From Bizionia paragorgiae (GTDB taxonomy: Bacteria > Bacteroidota > Bacteroidia > Flavobacteriales > Flavobacteriaceae): a stretch of 64,000 bases of DNA. Position numbers and translations under genes: made by a program. The notes under the pieces were generated by a model. That model was not told the DNA's origin and did no database searches. It saw only the letters and a program-made list of their open reading frames with translations. Positions 52,878 to 61,293 of this stretch are shown in pieces (within the stretch, counting starts at the first letter, position 1; each line of letters starts with the position of its first letter). The stretch covers positions 124,001 through 188,000 of the forward strand of contig NZ_FNQK01000003.1 of assembly GCF_900107625.1 (NCBI RefSeq). Direction: 5' to 3'.

Positions 52878-53351
52878 CCTTGAGTCTTGAGCCTTTAGCT
52901 ATGAGTTGGATTTTGAGAACTATACTTAATATGATTTAGCATTATGAAATTTGAAAGTAACTATCATTTTAGTTTTGAGAATTTAATTGTATATCAGAAA
53001 GCAATCGCTTTTGGTGAGATTATTAATGAATTGGTTGAAACCTTTCCACATAAAGAAACCTTTAGATTAACCTCTCAGTTTTCTAGAGCCGCAGACTCAA
53101 TAGCTGCTAATATTTCTGAAGGTTCTGCTAGTACGGATGCCAATTTTAATAGATATCTTAAAATGGCTTGGGATAGCAGTCATGAATGTGTGACTTGGAA
53201 TACAAAAGCATATTTGAGAAAGTATATTTCTAAAGAGCAATATGAATCAAATCGTGCATTATTGACTGAAATAGGAAAAATGATATCTTCGTTAAGAAGA
53301 AAACTAAATATTAAAAATTAATCAAGCTCATAGCTCATAGCTCACAGCTTA
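52878..53351 (+). mobile_element. IVP element 4: four-helix-bundle gene between 7-nt repeat arms
   Basis: Left arm 52878-52918 reads CTTGAGT CTTGAGC CTTTAGC TATGAGT. The right arm 53322-53351, read on the other strand, contains TGAGCTA TGAGCTA TGAGCTT. The 9-mer AGCTATGAG in the left arm has exact inverse copies in the right arm. The element fills the paaF-paaY junction. Confidence 0.6.
52944..53321 (+). CDS. Four-helix-bundle protein of the 23S rRNA intervening-sequence family (copy 4)
   Basis: A 125-residue S23/IVP family protein of the same subtype as copy 3: FENLIVYQKAIAFGEIINEL, LTSQFSRAADSIAANISEGS, YLKMAWDSSHECVTWNTKAY and a final helix. It is at a distance of 66 nt from the PaaF-like gene and 40 nt from the next, both gaps filled by 7-nt repeat arms. 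There is no sign of a role in phenylacetate metabolism. Confidence 0.87.
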   Translation: MKFESNYHFSFENLIVYQKAIAFGEIINELVETFPHKETFRLTSQFSRAADSIAANISEGSASTDANFNRYLKMAWDSSHECVTWNTKAYLRKYISKEQYESNRALLTEIGKMISSLRRKLNIKN

Positions 53352-53361
53352 TCACTTAAAC

Positions 53362-53961
53362 ATGATTTACAAATTCAAAGGCTACACACCTGTTGTACAT
53401 GAAAGTAGTTTTGTACATCCCTTAGCCGCAGTTACTGGCAATGTCATTATTGGAAAGAACTGTTACATCGGACCAGGCGCTGCCATTCGTGGTGATTGGG
53501 GACAAATTATCTTGGAAGACGGAGTGAATGTACAAGAAAACTGTACAGTCCATATGTTTCCAGGGAAATCTATTGTCTTAAAAGAAAGTGCTCATGTGGG
53601 GCATGGTGCTATAATTCATGGGGCTAACTTAGGTAGAAATTGCCTTATCGGAATGAATTCTGTTATTATGGATGATGCCGAAATAGGAGATGAATGCATT
53701 GTAGGAGCTATGGCCTTTGTAAAAGCAGAAACAAAAATTCCAAGGCGTAGTTTAGTAGTCGGCAATCCAGCGAAAGTAGTAAAAGAAGTGAGTGATGATA
53801 TGATCTCTTGGAAAACTGCAGGCACCAAGTTATATCAGCAATTACCTGCCGACTGTCACGAGACCCTAGAGGCTGTAGAACCTTTAAGAGAAGTTCCAAA
53901 AGACTTACCCAAGCAAGAGGATTTTTATAAAACGCTACAAGATTTTAGAAAGAATAATTAA
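53362..53961 (+). CDS. paaY: PaaY-like hexapeptide-repeat thioesterase
   Basis: A 199-residue left-handed beta-helix protein. The hexapeptide turns are seen in VHPLAAVTGNVIIGKNCYIG, and metal-binding histidines in ESAHVGHGAIIHGANLGRNC. PaaY is a gamma-carbonic-anhydrase-like thioesterase that acts with PaaI to remove stalled ring-oxidised CoA esters. It lies directly before paaK. Confidence 0.9.
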   Translation: MIYKFKGYTPVVHESSFVHPLAAVTGNVIIGKNCYIGPGAAIRGDWGQIILEDGVNVQENCTVHMFPGKSIVLKESAHVGHGAIIHGANLGRNCLIGMNSVIMDDAEIGDECIVGAMAFVKAETKIPRRSLVVGNPAKVVKEVSDDMISWKTAGTKLYQQLPADCHETLEAVEPLREVPKDLPKQEDFYKTLQDFRKNN

Positions 53962-53972
53962 GACATCTCATC

Positions 53973-55313
53973 ATGTATAATAAAGAAATAGAAACGCTTC
54001 CTCTTGTAAAACTTAGGAAGCTGCAAAGCGAACTCTTGGTAAACCTTGTAAATCGCGTATATAAAACAGTGCCATTTTATAAAGATCTATTTGATAAATC
54101 TGGTATCGATGTGTCATCGATAAAATCAATTGATGATATTCATAAATTACCATTTACCAAAAAAACAGATTTAAGAGATCAATATCCCTTTGGGTTTTTA
54201 ACAGTGCCCGAAACTCAGCTAGCGCGAATTCATTGCTCTAGTGGTACTACAGGGAAACCTACCGTAGTAGCATATACCAAGAAAGATTTAAATATTTTTT
54301 CTGAAGTGGCGGCGCGGTCATTGGCTGCAGGAGGTGCCAAACCAGGAATGAAAATGCACAACAGTTATGGTTACGGATTATTTACCGGAGGTATAGGAAT
54401 TCATTATGGAGCAGAACAATTAGGGATGTCTGTGGTTCCTGTTTCTGTGGGGATGACCGATAGGCAAATTACCCTATTACAAGATTTTAAACCGGAAGTT
54501 ATTTGTTGTACACCGTCTTATGCGCAAACCATTGCAAGTGAATTGGAAAAGCGAAACTTGAGTAAATCAGATATCAACTTAAAATATGCTATTCTTGGTG
54601 CCGAACCATGGACCGAAGCGATAAGAACAGATATAGAATCGTCGTTAGGTGTAAAAGCAACTAATATTTACGGTCTAAGTGAAATAATCGGACCTGGAGT
54701 TTCGCAAGAAGCTTGGGATGAACAAGGAACAGGAAGTTATGTTTGGGAAGATCATTTCTTTCCAGAAATTGTAGATAAAGATACGGGAGCACCTCTTCCT
54801 TACGGAGAGGAAGGCGTGCTTGTGTTTACGACACTTTCTAAAGAAGCGATGCCTTTTCTTAGATATTGGACAAACGATATTTGTAGTCTGTCGTACGATC
54901 ATAGCACCTCTAGAACCCACATAAAAATGGGTAAATTAAAAGGTCGTGCCGATGATATGTTAATCATTCGAGGTGTGAATTTATTCCATACCCAAATTGA
55001 AGAAATCTTTACAGAATATACCGAACTAGCACCAAATTATCAGTTGGTGGTAACAAAACAAGGGCTTACAGATCAAGTAGAAGTAAAGGTGGAAACAAGT
55101 ACTGATTTCCAAGTAAAAATAGGTTTAGGTAACGGATTTGTTAAAGATGACATTGTGAAGAATTCAGCGTTATTGGCAATGACAAATCAATTAAAAAAGA
55201 ATATTAGAGATAAAGTTGGTTTAAGTATGCAGGTGACTTTATGTTGTTGTGATTCCATTCCTAAAAGTGAAGGCGGAAAACTAAACCGAATAGTCGATTT
55301 ACGCAGGTCTTAA
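53973..55313 (+). CDS. paaK: Phenylacetate-CoA ligase PaaK
   Basis: A 446-residue adenylating enzyme of standard length. P-loop HCSSGTTGKPTVVAYTKKD near residue 90; the adenylate-binding YGLSEIIGPGVSQE; the hinge GRADDMLIIRGVNLF. It activates phenylacetate to phenylacetyl-CoA with ATP and is the first step of the pathway, although it is the last gene of the operon. It is 11 nt after paaY. Confidence 0.96.
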   Translation: MYNKEIETLPLVKLRKLQSELLVNLVNRVYKTVPFYKDLFDKSGIDVSSIKSIDDIHKLPFTKKTDLRDQYPFGFLTVPETQLARIHCSSGTTGKPTVVAYTKKDLNIFSEVAARSLAAGGAKPGMKMHNSYGYGLFTGGIGIHYGAEQLGMSVVPVSVGMTDRQITLLQDFKPEVICCTPSYAQTIASELEKRNLSKSDINLKYAILGAEPWTEAIRTDIESSLGVKATNIYGLSEIIGPGVSQEAWDEQGTGSYVWEDHFFPEIVDKDTGAPLPYGEEGVLVFTTLSKEAMPFLRYWTNDICSLSYDHSTSRTHIKMGKLKGRADDMLIIRGVNLFHTQIEEIFTEYTELAPNYQLVVTKQGLTDQVEVKVETSTDFQVKIGLGNGFVKDDIVKNSALLAMTNQLKKNIRDKVGLSMQVTLCCCDSIPKSEGGKLNRIVDLRRS

Positions 55314-55347
55314 ATACCATCTATCTAACCTTCGAGATTAATACTAC

Positions 55348-55390
55348 TTAGCCTAAGTATGGAACACATGCCATTACTTAGGCTAATTTT
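55348..55390. terminator. Bidirectional terminator at the end of the paa operon
   Basis: TTAGCCTAAGTA at 55348-55359 is the exact inverse of TACTTAGGCTAA at 55375-55386, with a TGG/CCA inner stem and TTTTATTTT after it. It lies between paaK and the convergent Lrp gene. Confidence 0.85.
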
Positions 55391-55426
55391 ATTTTGTTCT
55401 ATTTGTAAAGCTTTTATACGGGGTAA

Positions 55427-55903
55427 TTATAGTAGACTACTAAGGTCTATTTCATTGGTTTCTTTATTGGTAGATAACGCAATTAAACTCTGCACATTAC
55501 CTAAGTAAGGGAGTAGCGTGAGCTTAGAAATAATAAACGTTTCGTAGGCCTCAATATCTTCAACGACTAACTTTAATAAATAATCAAAATTACCACTAAC
55601 ACGATGGCATTCAATAACTTCTGGGAAGCTGTTGATTTGTGTGACAAATTTTTCTAAAAAACTTCGGGTGTGCCCTTGTAATGTGATGCCTATAAATACC
55701 GTCTGTTTTAACCCTATTTTTTTATTGTTTAAAACAGCAACATATTTATTAATGTAACCCTCTTTTTCTAATTTTTTAATCCGCTCAAAGATTGGGGTTG
55801 TGGTCATACCCAGCTCATTAGCAATGCTTTTTGTTGTTCTGTTGCTGTTTTGTTGTAATAAAGCTAGAATCTGGGTGTCGATTTTATCTAAGCTGTTCGG
55901 CAT
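55427..55903 (-). CDS. Lrp/AsnC family transcriptional regulator
   Basis: A 158-residue regulator. N-terminal helix-turn-helix (about 5-60, TTKSIANELGMTTTPIFERI) and C-terminal RAM ligand-binding domain (about 75-150, VIECHRVSGNFDYLLKLV). It is divergent from the branched-chain 2-oxo acid dehydrogenase E2 gene with 170 nt between them. Bkd operons are often controlled by an Lrp-type regulator that senses branched-chain amino acids; this is the likely role. Confidence 0.92.
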   Translation of the reverse strand: MPNSLDKIDTQILALLQQNSNRTTKSIANELGMTTTPIFERIKKLEKEGYINKYVAVLNNKKIGLKQTVFIGITLQGHTRSFLEKFVTQINSFPEVIECHRVSGNFDYLLKLVVEDIEAYETFIISKLTLLPYLGNVQSLIALSTNKETNEIDLSSLL

Positions 55904-56017
55904 AGGAAAATTATTTTTTTATCTCTTTAAATAAGCAATAGAAAAGAAATTTACGCTAAAATACTGCTAATTTTTAGATTTATATTCTTTATTAGGTAAA
56001 GATGATGGGTTTTAACA

Positions 56018-56046
56018 TTTGTCAGGCTTAAATTTTATTACTTTTA
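56018..56046 (+). promoter_or_regulatory. Possible promoter of the E2 gene
   Basis: TTTG at 56018-56021 and TACTTTTA at 56039-56046, 17 nt apart; the last G of the -7 consensus is A here. Located 28 nt before the E2 start. Confidence 0.35.
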
Positions 56047-56073
56047 TTTCTTTAACTAAATACCTTTTTAAGC

Positions 56074-57378
56074 TTGAAAAATTTTGAATTAAAAATGCCT
56101 AAAATGGGCGAAAGTATTTCCGAAGGAACAATCATTAATTGGTTAGTAGAAGAAGGCGATAGTTTTAATGAGGGTGATATTATTCTTGAAGTGGCAACGG
56201 ATAAGGTGGATAACGAAGTTCCAGCTCCTGCGTCAGGAAAATTAATTAAAACCCTTTTTCAAGCCAAAGATGTTGTGCCTGTAGGTACCGTTATCGCAAC
56301 TTTAGAGCTTTCTGAAGCTGGATCAGTATCAAGCGACACACCAAAAGCAGTAGCTTCCGATAGCAAATCATCTAAACCCAAAAAACAAACCAAAAAACCT
56401 AAGGCAGCACCACAACCACAGGTGTCCACAGGTAGTTTTTCAACGTCTAATACCAATACATTCTTTTCGCCCTTAGTGATTAAAATAGCGAAAGAACACC
56501 ATGTCAGTTTTGAAGAATTAGCTCGTATTCCGGCAACAGGAAAAGACGACAGATTACGTAAAAGTGATATTTTTAATTATATCGAAGAAGGCCGTCCGTA
56601 CAAATTTGCGCAGCCTATTACACAAGACCCTACAGCATATCGCATTCCGCAATTAAATTTTGATAAAGGTAAGGGTAAAGTCATCGAAATGGATAGAATG
56701 CGTCAAATGATCGCCGATCATATGGTGTATTCTAAACATACGTCACCTCATGTTACCGCTTATGTGGAAGCCGACTTAACGAATATGGTAAATTGGAGAA
56801 ATGCTAATAAAGTAGCCTTCCAAGAAAAATATGGTGAGCGTTTAACGTTTACGCCTTTATTTGTAGAAGCTGTAGCGAAAGCAGTAAAAGATTTTCCGAA
56901 TATTAATGCGTCTGTAGATGGTAATAATATCATTGTTAAAGAAGATATTAATATCGGTATGGCAACAGCACTTCCTAGTGGGAATTTAATTGTTCCGGTA
57001 GTGAAAAACGCGGATACTAAAGATTTAAAAACTATAGCGGCAAACGTTAACGAACTTGCAGGAAAAGCAAGAGAAAATAAGTTGGCAGGCGATGATATAA
57101 AAGGGAGCACGTTTACCATTTCTAATGTAGGAACCTTTGGTTCGGTTATGGGAACACCAATCATAAACCAACCGGAAGTAGCCATCCTGGCTTTGGGAAT
57201 TATTAAAAAACGCCCGGAAGTAATCGAAACTGAAAATGGTGACGAAATAGCTATTCGCAGTATGATGTACCTATCACTGTCATTCGACCACCGTGTTGTC
57301 GATGGCTTTTTAGGAGGTAGCTTCGTACGTCGCGTTGCCGATTATTTCGAACAATTTGATACCAATAAAAAAATATAA
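56074..57378 (+). CDS. bkdB: Branched-chain 2-oxo acid dehydrogenase E2 (lipoyl acyltransferase)
   Basis: A 434-residue E2 protein. Lipoyl domain at 1-75 with the modified Lys in EVATDKVDNEV. A Lys/Pro/Ala linker, a peripheral-subunit-binding domain at about 130-175, and the catalytic domain with active-site His and Asp in SFDHRVVDGF. It starts with TTG, matching the usual start NFELKMPKMGES; an ATG at 56095 would cut into the lipoyl domain. Pyruvate and oxoglutarate E2 are alternatives, but the neighbours (ilvE, fused E1, Lrp) favour branched-chain acids. Confidence 0.88.
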   Translation: MKNFELKMPKMGESISEGTIINWLVEEGDSFNEGDIILEVATDKVDNEVPAPASGKLIKTLFQAKDVVPVGTVIATLELSEAGSVSSDTPKAVASDSKSSKPKKQTKKPKAAPQPQVSTGSFSTSNTNTFFSPLVIKIAKEHHVSFEELARIPATGKDDRLRKSDIFNYIEEGRPYKFAQPITQDPTAYRIPQLNFDKGKGKVIEMDRMRQMIADHMVYSKHTSPHVTAYVEADLTNMVNWRNANKVAFQEKYGERLTFTPLFVEAVAKAVKDFPNINASVDGNNIIVKEDINIGMATALPSGNLIVPVVKNADTKDLKTIAANVNELAGKARENKLAGDDIKGSTFTISNVGTFGSVMGTPIINQPEVAILALGIIKKRPEVIETENGDEIAIRSMMYLSLSFDHRVVDGFLGGSFVRRVADYFEQFDTNKKI

Positions 57379-57385
57379 CACGTAA

Positions 57386-57406
57386 ATTCTAATGATCAAT
57401 TAGAAT
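57386..57406 (+). repeat. Hairpin between the E2 gene and ilvE
   Basis: ATTCTAAT at 57386-57393 is the exact inverse of ATTAGAAT at 57399-57406. No T-run; possibly an mRNA-stabilising structure. Confidence 0.5.
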
Positions 57407-57425
57407 GAAAAAAATATAACTCATA

Positions 57426-58493
57426 ATGAAACATAATATAAGCATCACAAAAGTTACAGAATCTGGCGTTAAGAATTTAGATTTTAATAACATCCCTCTA
57501 GGGACGACTTTTACAGACCATATGTTTATCTGCGATTATAATAATGGCGAATGGACAAACCCTAGAATAGAACCACTAAAAGCAATTCCTACACACCCTG
57601 CAGCTATGGCTTTACATTACGGTCAGGCTATTTTTGAAGGGATGAAGGCTACAAAAGATGCCGACGGCAATCCAATTATTTTCCGTGCCGATAAAAATGC
57701 AGCACGATTAAATGCAAGTGCCGATCGAATGGGAATGCCGCATTTTCCAGAAGATTTATTTGTCGAAGGTTTAAAAGCATTAGTATCTTTAGAGCGCAAT
57801 TGGATCCCGCCATCAGAAGGGAGTGCTTTGTATCTAAGACCATTTATGTATGCCGATGAAGCTTTTATTGGTATGCGTGCAGCAACTAGTTATAAGTTTA
57901 TTATTATGGCATCTCCAGCGCAATCTCTATATAGTAAGCGCATTAAATTATGGGCCGAAAAACAATACATTCGTGCCGCTCAAGGAGGTACAGGAGAGGC
58001 TAAAGCTGCCGGTAACTATGCCGCTGCAATTCGCCCAACCGAATTAGCAAAAGCAAAAGGATATGACCAAGTATTATGGCTAGACGCTGTAGAACGTAAG
58101 TATATTCAAGAGGTAGGGACCATGAATATTTTCTTTAAAATTAATGGCGAATTTATCACTCCTAAACGTGATGGATCAATTTTAGATGGTATTACAAGAC
58201 TAAGTGTAATTGCTATTTTAAGAGATAAAGGCTATGAAGTAACGGAGCGTGCTATTACAATTAACGAAATTCAAGAGGCTTCAAAAAACGGGACTTTAGA
58301 AGAAGCTTTCGGTACAGGTACCGCCGTTGGTATCGCTTATATTCAAGAAATTGGAGTTGGTGATGAGGTCGTTCATGTGTCAGACGAAAGCCCTGTAGGT
58401 TTAGAAGTCAACAATACATTAAATGCGATTAAAACGGGTCAGACCGAAGATAAATTCAACTGGCTTATTACATTAAAAAAGGAATTGGTGTAA
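57426..58493 (+). CDS. ilvE: Branched-chain amino acid aminotransferase
   Basis: A 355-residue fold-type IV PLP enzyme. The active-site Lys is in GEAKAAGNYAAAIRP (K-A-A-G-N-Y-A), and the later EEAFGTGTAVGIAYIQEI binds the phosphate. It reversibly converts leucine, isoleucine and valine to their 2-oxo acids, which feed the neighbouring dehydrogenase complex. It lies between the E2 gene and the E1 gene. Confidence 0.94.
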   Translation: MKHNISITKVTESGVKNLDFNNIPLGTTFTDHMFICDYNNGEWTNPRIEPLKAIPTHPAAMALHYGQAIFEGMKATKDADGNPIIFRADKNAARLNASADRMGMPHFPEDLFVEGLKALVSLERNWIPPSEGSALYLRPFMYADEAFIGMRAATSYKFIIMASPAQSLYSKRIKLWAEKQYIRAAQGGTGEAKAAGNYAAAIRPTELAKAKGYDQVLWLDAVERKYIQEVGTMNIFFKINGEFITPKRDGSILDGITRLSVIAILRDKGYEVTERAITINEIQEASKNGTLEEAFGTGTAVGIAYIQEIGVGDEVVHVSDESPVGLEVNNTLNAIKTGQTEDKFNWLITLKKELV

Positions 58494-58498
58494 ACGAT

Positions 58499-58586
58499 TT
58501 AGGGCGTTACCACAAGGGTCGCGCTTTCGGCAGTCGCTTCCCAATAAAAATTGGTAGAGCTCCAACAAAGCCTCAATCCCTAACGC
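58499..58586 (+). repeat. Dispersed intergenic repeat, copy 3
   Basis: Begins TTAGGGCGTTACCACAAGG, contains GCTTTCGGCAGTCGCT and ends CAAAGCCTCAATCCCTAACGC; ends are nearly the same as copy 1 while the inner part differs. Between ilvE and the E1 gene. Confidence 0.85.
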
Positions 58587-58703
58587 AAAAAATAATAACC
58601 CGTCAGTAATAGTAAGTTTTAACACCACTAGAATAACTAAGGACTTCTAAAATTAAAACTGAACTATTTACATAAATAGGCTAACCGACGAATTGATTAT
58701 AAT

Positions 58704-60755
58704 ATGAAAAAAGATATTTTAGAAAAAGGATTTTTAAACCTTTGCACAGCCAAAGCCATGGCCGAGTTGTACGAAGCAAACTTTAAACAAGTTTCAAAAT
58801 ATGTGCACGCCACATCGCGCGGTCACGAAGCGATACAAATCGCTGTGGGTATGCAATTGTTACCTCAAGATTATGCCTTTCCATATTACAGAGACGATGC
58901 TATGTTATTATCGTTTGGTTTAAAACCTTACGATTTAATGTTGCAACTATTAGCAAAAAAAGACGATCCGTTTTCTGGTGGGCGTACTTATTATGCGCAC
59001 CCGAGTTTAAAGGATGATGATAAGCCGAAAATTCCGCATCAGTCTTCCGCAACAGGAATGCAAGCTATTCCAGCTACAGGAGTAGCTATGGGGATGCAAT
59101 ATAAAGAGCTTCAGGGAATAGACGATAAAACTATAAAGGACTTGCCGTTTGTAGTGTGCTCTTTAGGGGATGCTTCAGTAACCGAAGGTGAAATCGCAGA
59201 AGCCTTTCAAATGGCAGCTTTAAAACAAATGCCAATTTTATTTTTAGTACAAGATAATGGCTGGGATATTTCTGCTAATGCAGCCGAAACCCGTGCCCAA
59301 GACGCCTTTGAATACGCGAAAGGATTTAAAGGTTTGGAAGCCATTTCTATCGATGGTGCAAACTTTACAGAAAGTTACCAGGCCGTAGAAAAGGTGATAA
59401 AAACCATCCGTACCGAACGTCGTCCGTTTTTAGTCCACGCTAAAGTACCGCTATTAAATCATCATACTTCTGGTGTACGTATGGAGTGGTATCGCGATGA
59501 TTTAGAAGAAGCAAAATCTAGAGATCCTTATCCAGTATTAAAGCAACAACTGTTAGATAATGGTTTTTCACAAAAAGATATTGATACTTTAGAAAAGACA
59601 GCAAAAGCTAATGTGCAAGCAGATTTTGAAAAGGCCTTATTAGCCGAAGATCCGAAACCTGAAGATTTATTTACAAACGATTTCGCACCGACACCAATTA
59701 CCGAGGAGCATGGTGAACGGGCTCCTAAAGGAGCAGAAAAAGTGGTGATGGTGGATTGCGCTTTATTTGCTGTAGAAGAATTAATGAAAAAGCACAAAGA
59801 GTGTTTACTATACGGTCAAGATGTTGGTGGTCGCTTGGGAGGTGTGTTTAGAGAAGCAGCTACATTAGCTCAGAAATTTGGAGACGATCGTGTGTTTAAT
59901 ACCGCTATTCAAGAAGCCTTTATCGTGGGATCTACGGTAGGTATGTCTGCAGTCGGATTAAAGCCAATCGTAGAGGTTCAGTTTGCTGATTATATTTGGC
60001 CAGGACTAAATCAGTTGTTTACAGAGGTAAGTAGAAGTTGCTATTTAAGTAACGGTAAATGGCCAGTAAGCATGATTTTAAGAGTGCCTATTGGTGCTTA
60101 TGGTAGTGGTGGACCTTACCATTCATCTTCTGTAGAAAGTGTGATTACTAATATTCGCGGTATTAAAATAGCTTATCCTAGTAATGGAGCCGATTTAAAA
60201 GGGCTTATAAAAGCAGCCTATTACGATCCAAATCCTGTTGTGATTTTAGAGCATAAAGGGTTGTACTGGTCTAAAGTGCCAGGAACTCAAGGAGCGACAT
60301 CTATAGAGCCTAGTGAAGACTATGTGTTGCCATTTGGTAAAGCATGGTTGTTGCAAGAAATATGGAAGCAAGACGATGTAGAGACTTTAACTGTAGTAAC
60401 CTACGGAATGGGGGTGCATTGGGCCATGAATGCTAGTGAAGAGCTGGGGATGAAAGATCAAATTGAAGTCATCGATCTGCGTACCCTTTTCCCATTAGAT
60501 GAAGAGACTGTTATGAAATCGGTTAAGAAAACAGGAAAGTGTTTAGTGGTTACCGAAGAGCCAAGTAATAATAGTTTTGCCAGAGCCTTGGCAGGAAAAA
60601 TTCAGGAAGAATGTTTTAAATATTTGGACGCCCCTGTGATGACGATCGGTAGTGAAAATATGCCGGCAATTCCTTTAAACTCTACTTTAGAACAAACCAT
60701 GATCCCATCAACAGAAAAGATTAAAGCTAAAATAGAAAGTCTTTTTAATTATTAA
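58704..60755 (+). CDS. bkdA: Branched-chain 2-oxo acid dehydrogenase E1, alpha and beta fused
   Basis: A 683-residue fusion. The alpha part (about 1-330) has the thiamine diphosphate motif GDASVTEGEIAEAFQ...QDN. The beta part (about 345-683) starts KVVMVDCALFAVEELMKKHK and contains QEAFIVGSTVGMSAVGLKPI and GPYHSSSVES. E1 decarboxylates the branched-chain 2-oxo acid and passes the acyl group to the E2 lipoyl arm. Fusions of this type are common in Bacteroidota. Confidence 0.93.
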   Translation: MKKDILEKGFLNLCTAKAMAELYEANFKQVSKYVHATSRGHEAIQIAVGMQLLPQDYAFPYYRDDAMLLSFGLKPYDLMLQLLAKKDDPFSGGRTYYAHPSLKDDDKPKIPHQSSATGMQAIPATGVAMGMQYKELQGIDDKTIKDLPFVVCSLGDASVTEGEIAEAFQMAALKQMPILFLVQDNGWDISANAAETRAQDAFEYAKGFKGLEAISIDGANFTESYQAVEKVIKTIRTERRPFLVHAKVPLLNHHTSGVRMEWYRDDLEEAKSRDPYPVLKQQLLDNGFSQKDIDTLEKTAKANVQADFEKALLAEDPKPEDLFTNDFAPTPITEEHGERAPKGAEKVVMVDCALFAVEELMKKHKECLLYGQDVGGRLGGVFREAATLAQKFGDDRVFNTAIQEAFIVGSTVGMSAVGLKPIVEVQFADYIWPGLNQLFTEVSRSCYLSNGKWPVSMILRVPIGAYGSGGPYHSSSVESVITNIRGIKIAYPSNGADLKGLIKAAYYDPNPVVILEHKGLYWSKVPGTQGATSIEPSEDYVLPFGKAWLLQEIWKQDDVETLTVVTYGMGVHWAMNASEELGMKDQIEVIDLRTLFPLDEETVMKSVKKTGKCLVVTEEPSNNSFARALAGKIQEECFKYLDAPVMTIGSENMPAIPLNSTLEQTMIPSTEKIKAKIESLFNY

Positions 60756-60808
60756 AGGGTGTAGAAGAGAACAGAATGCTGTTTTACTTAAAAAAAAATA
60801 CTTATTAA

Positions 60809-60838
60809 AGAGGAGCTTAACAGCTTCTCTTTTTTTTA
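60809..60838 (+). terminator. Terminator after the bkd genes
   Basis: AGAGGAGCT at 60809-60817 pairs with AGCTTCTCT at 60822-60830 (one G-U pair), followed by eight T. Confidence 0.75.
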
Positions 60839-60986
60839 TGCAAACTCAGGGATTACAGATTTTTAATTCCGAACTTAACAATACAATGAGAATAGAACTA
60901 GGTTTTTAAGTGATTTGTTTTTTTTGTGATGTTATTAGTTTACAATTAATTAGTATATTTAGAATAATTAATTAAAAATTATACAA

Positions 60987-61226
60987 ATGAAAAAAATAAT
61001 TCACACAGTATTAGCATTATGTTTTATGACAGTCGCTTTTACATCATGTAGGGAAGAGAAAACTCAAAAAGAAGAGTTAATCGAAGAAATGCAAAATGAA
61101 GGAGCCGAGATAGATGTTAAAACAGATGGTGATGAAACCAAGATAAAAATGGAAACCGAAGATAAAAAGGTGAAAATTAAAGAAGACGGAGAGGAAACTA
61201 AAATAAAAGTAAAGACGGATGATTAA
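60987..61226 (+). CDS. Small lipoprotein with charged repeats
   Basis: A 79-residue protein: signal peptide with lipobox FTSC (about residue 22) then a Lys/Glu/Asp-rich tail in which KIKMETED, KVKIKEDG and KIKVKTDD are imperfect repeats of an alternating beta-like pattern. The sequence right after the lipid-modified Cys (CREEKT) is the same as in the lipoprotein at 19086-19295. Function unknown. Confidence 0.65.
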   Translation: MKKIIHTVLALCFMTVAFTSCREEKTQKEELIEEMQNEGAEIDVKTDGDETKIKMETEDKKVKIKEDGEETKIKVKTDD

Positions 61227-61245
61227 TCCCCTTTAGACTAGTAAT

Positions 61246-61284
61246 AAAAAAGCGATTCAATTTAAAAATTGAATCGCTTTTTTT
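61246..61284. terminator. Bidirectional terminator
   Basis: AAAAAAGCGATTCAA at 61246-61260 pairs with TTGAATCGCTTTTTT (from about 61269), with a short loop. It lies between convergent genes. Confidence 0.85.
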
Positions 61285-61293
61285 AATTGTTTA

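Noticed and set aside
41567-53351. IVP genes as part of a diversity-generating retroelement
   Set aside because: Although Avd is related, no reverse transcriptase gene and no template/variable repeat pair are visible in the window.
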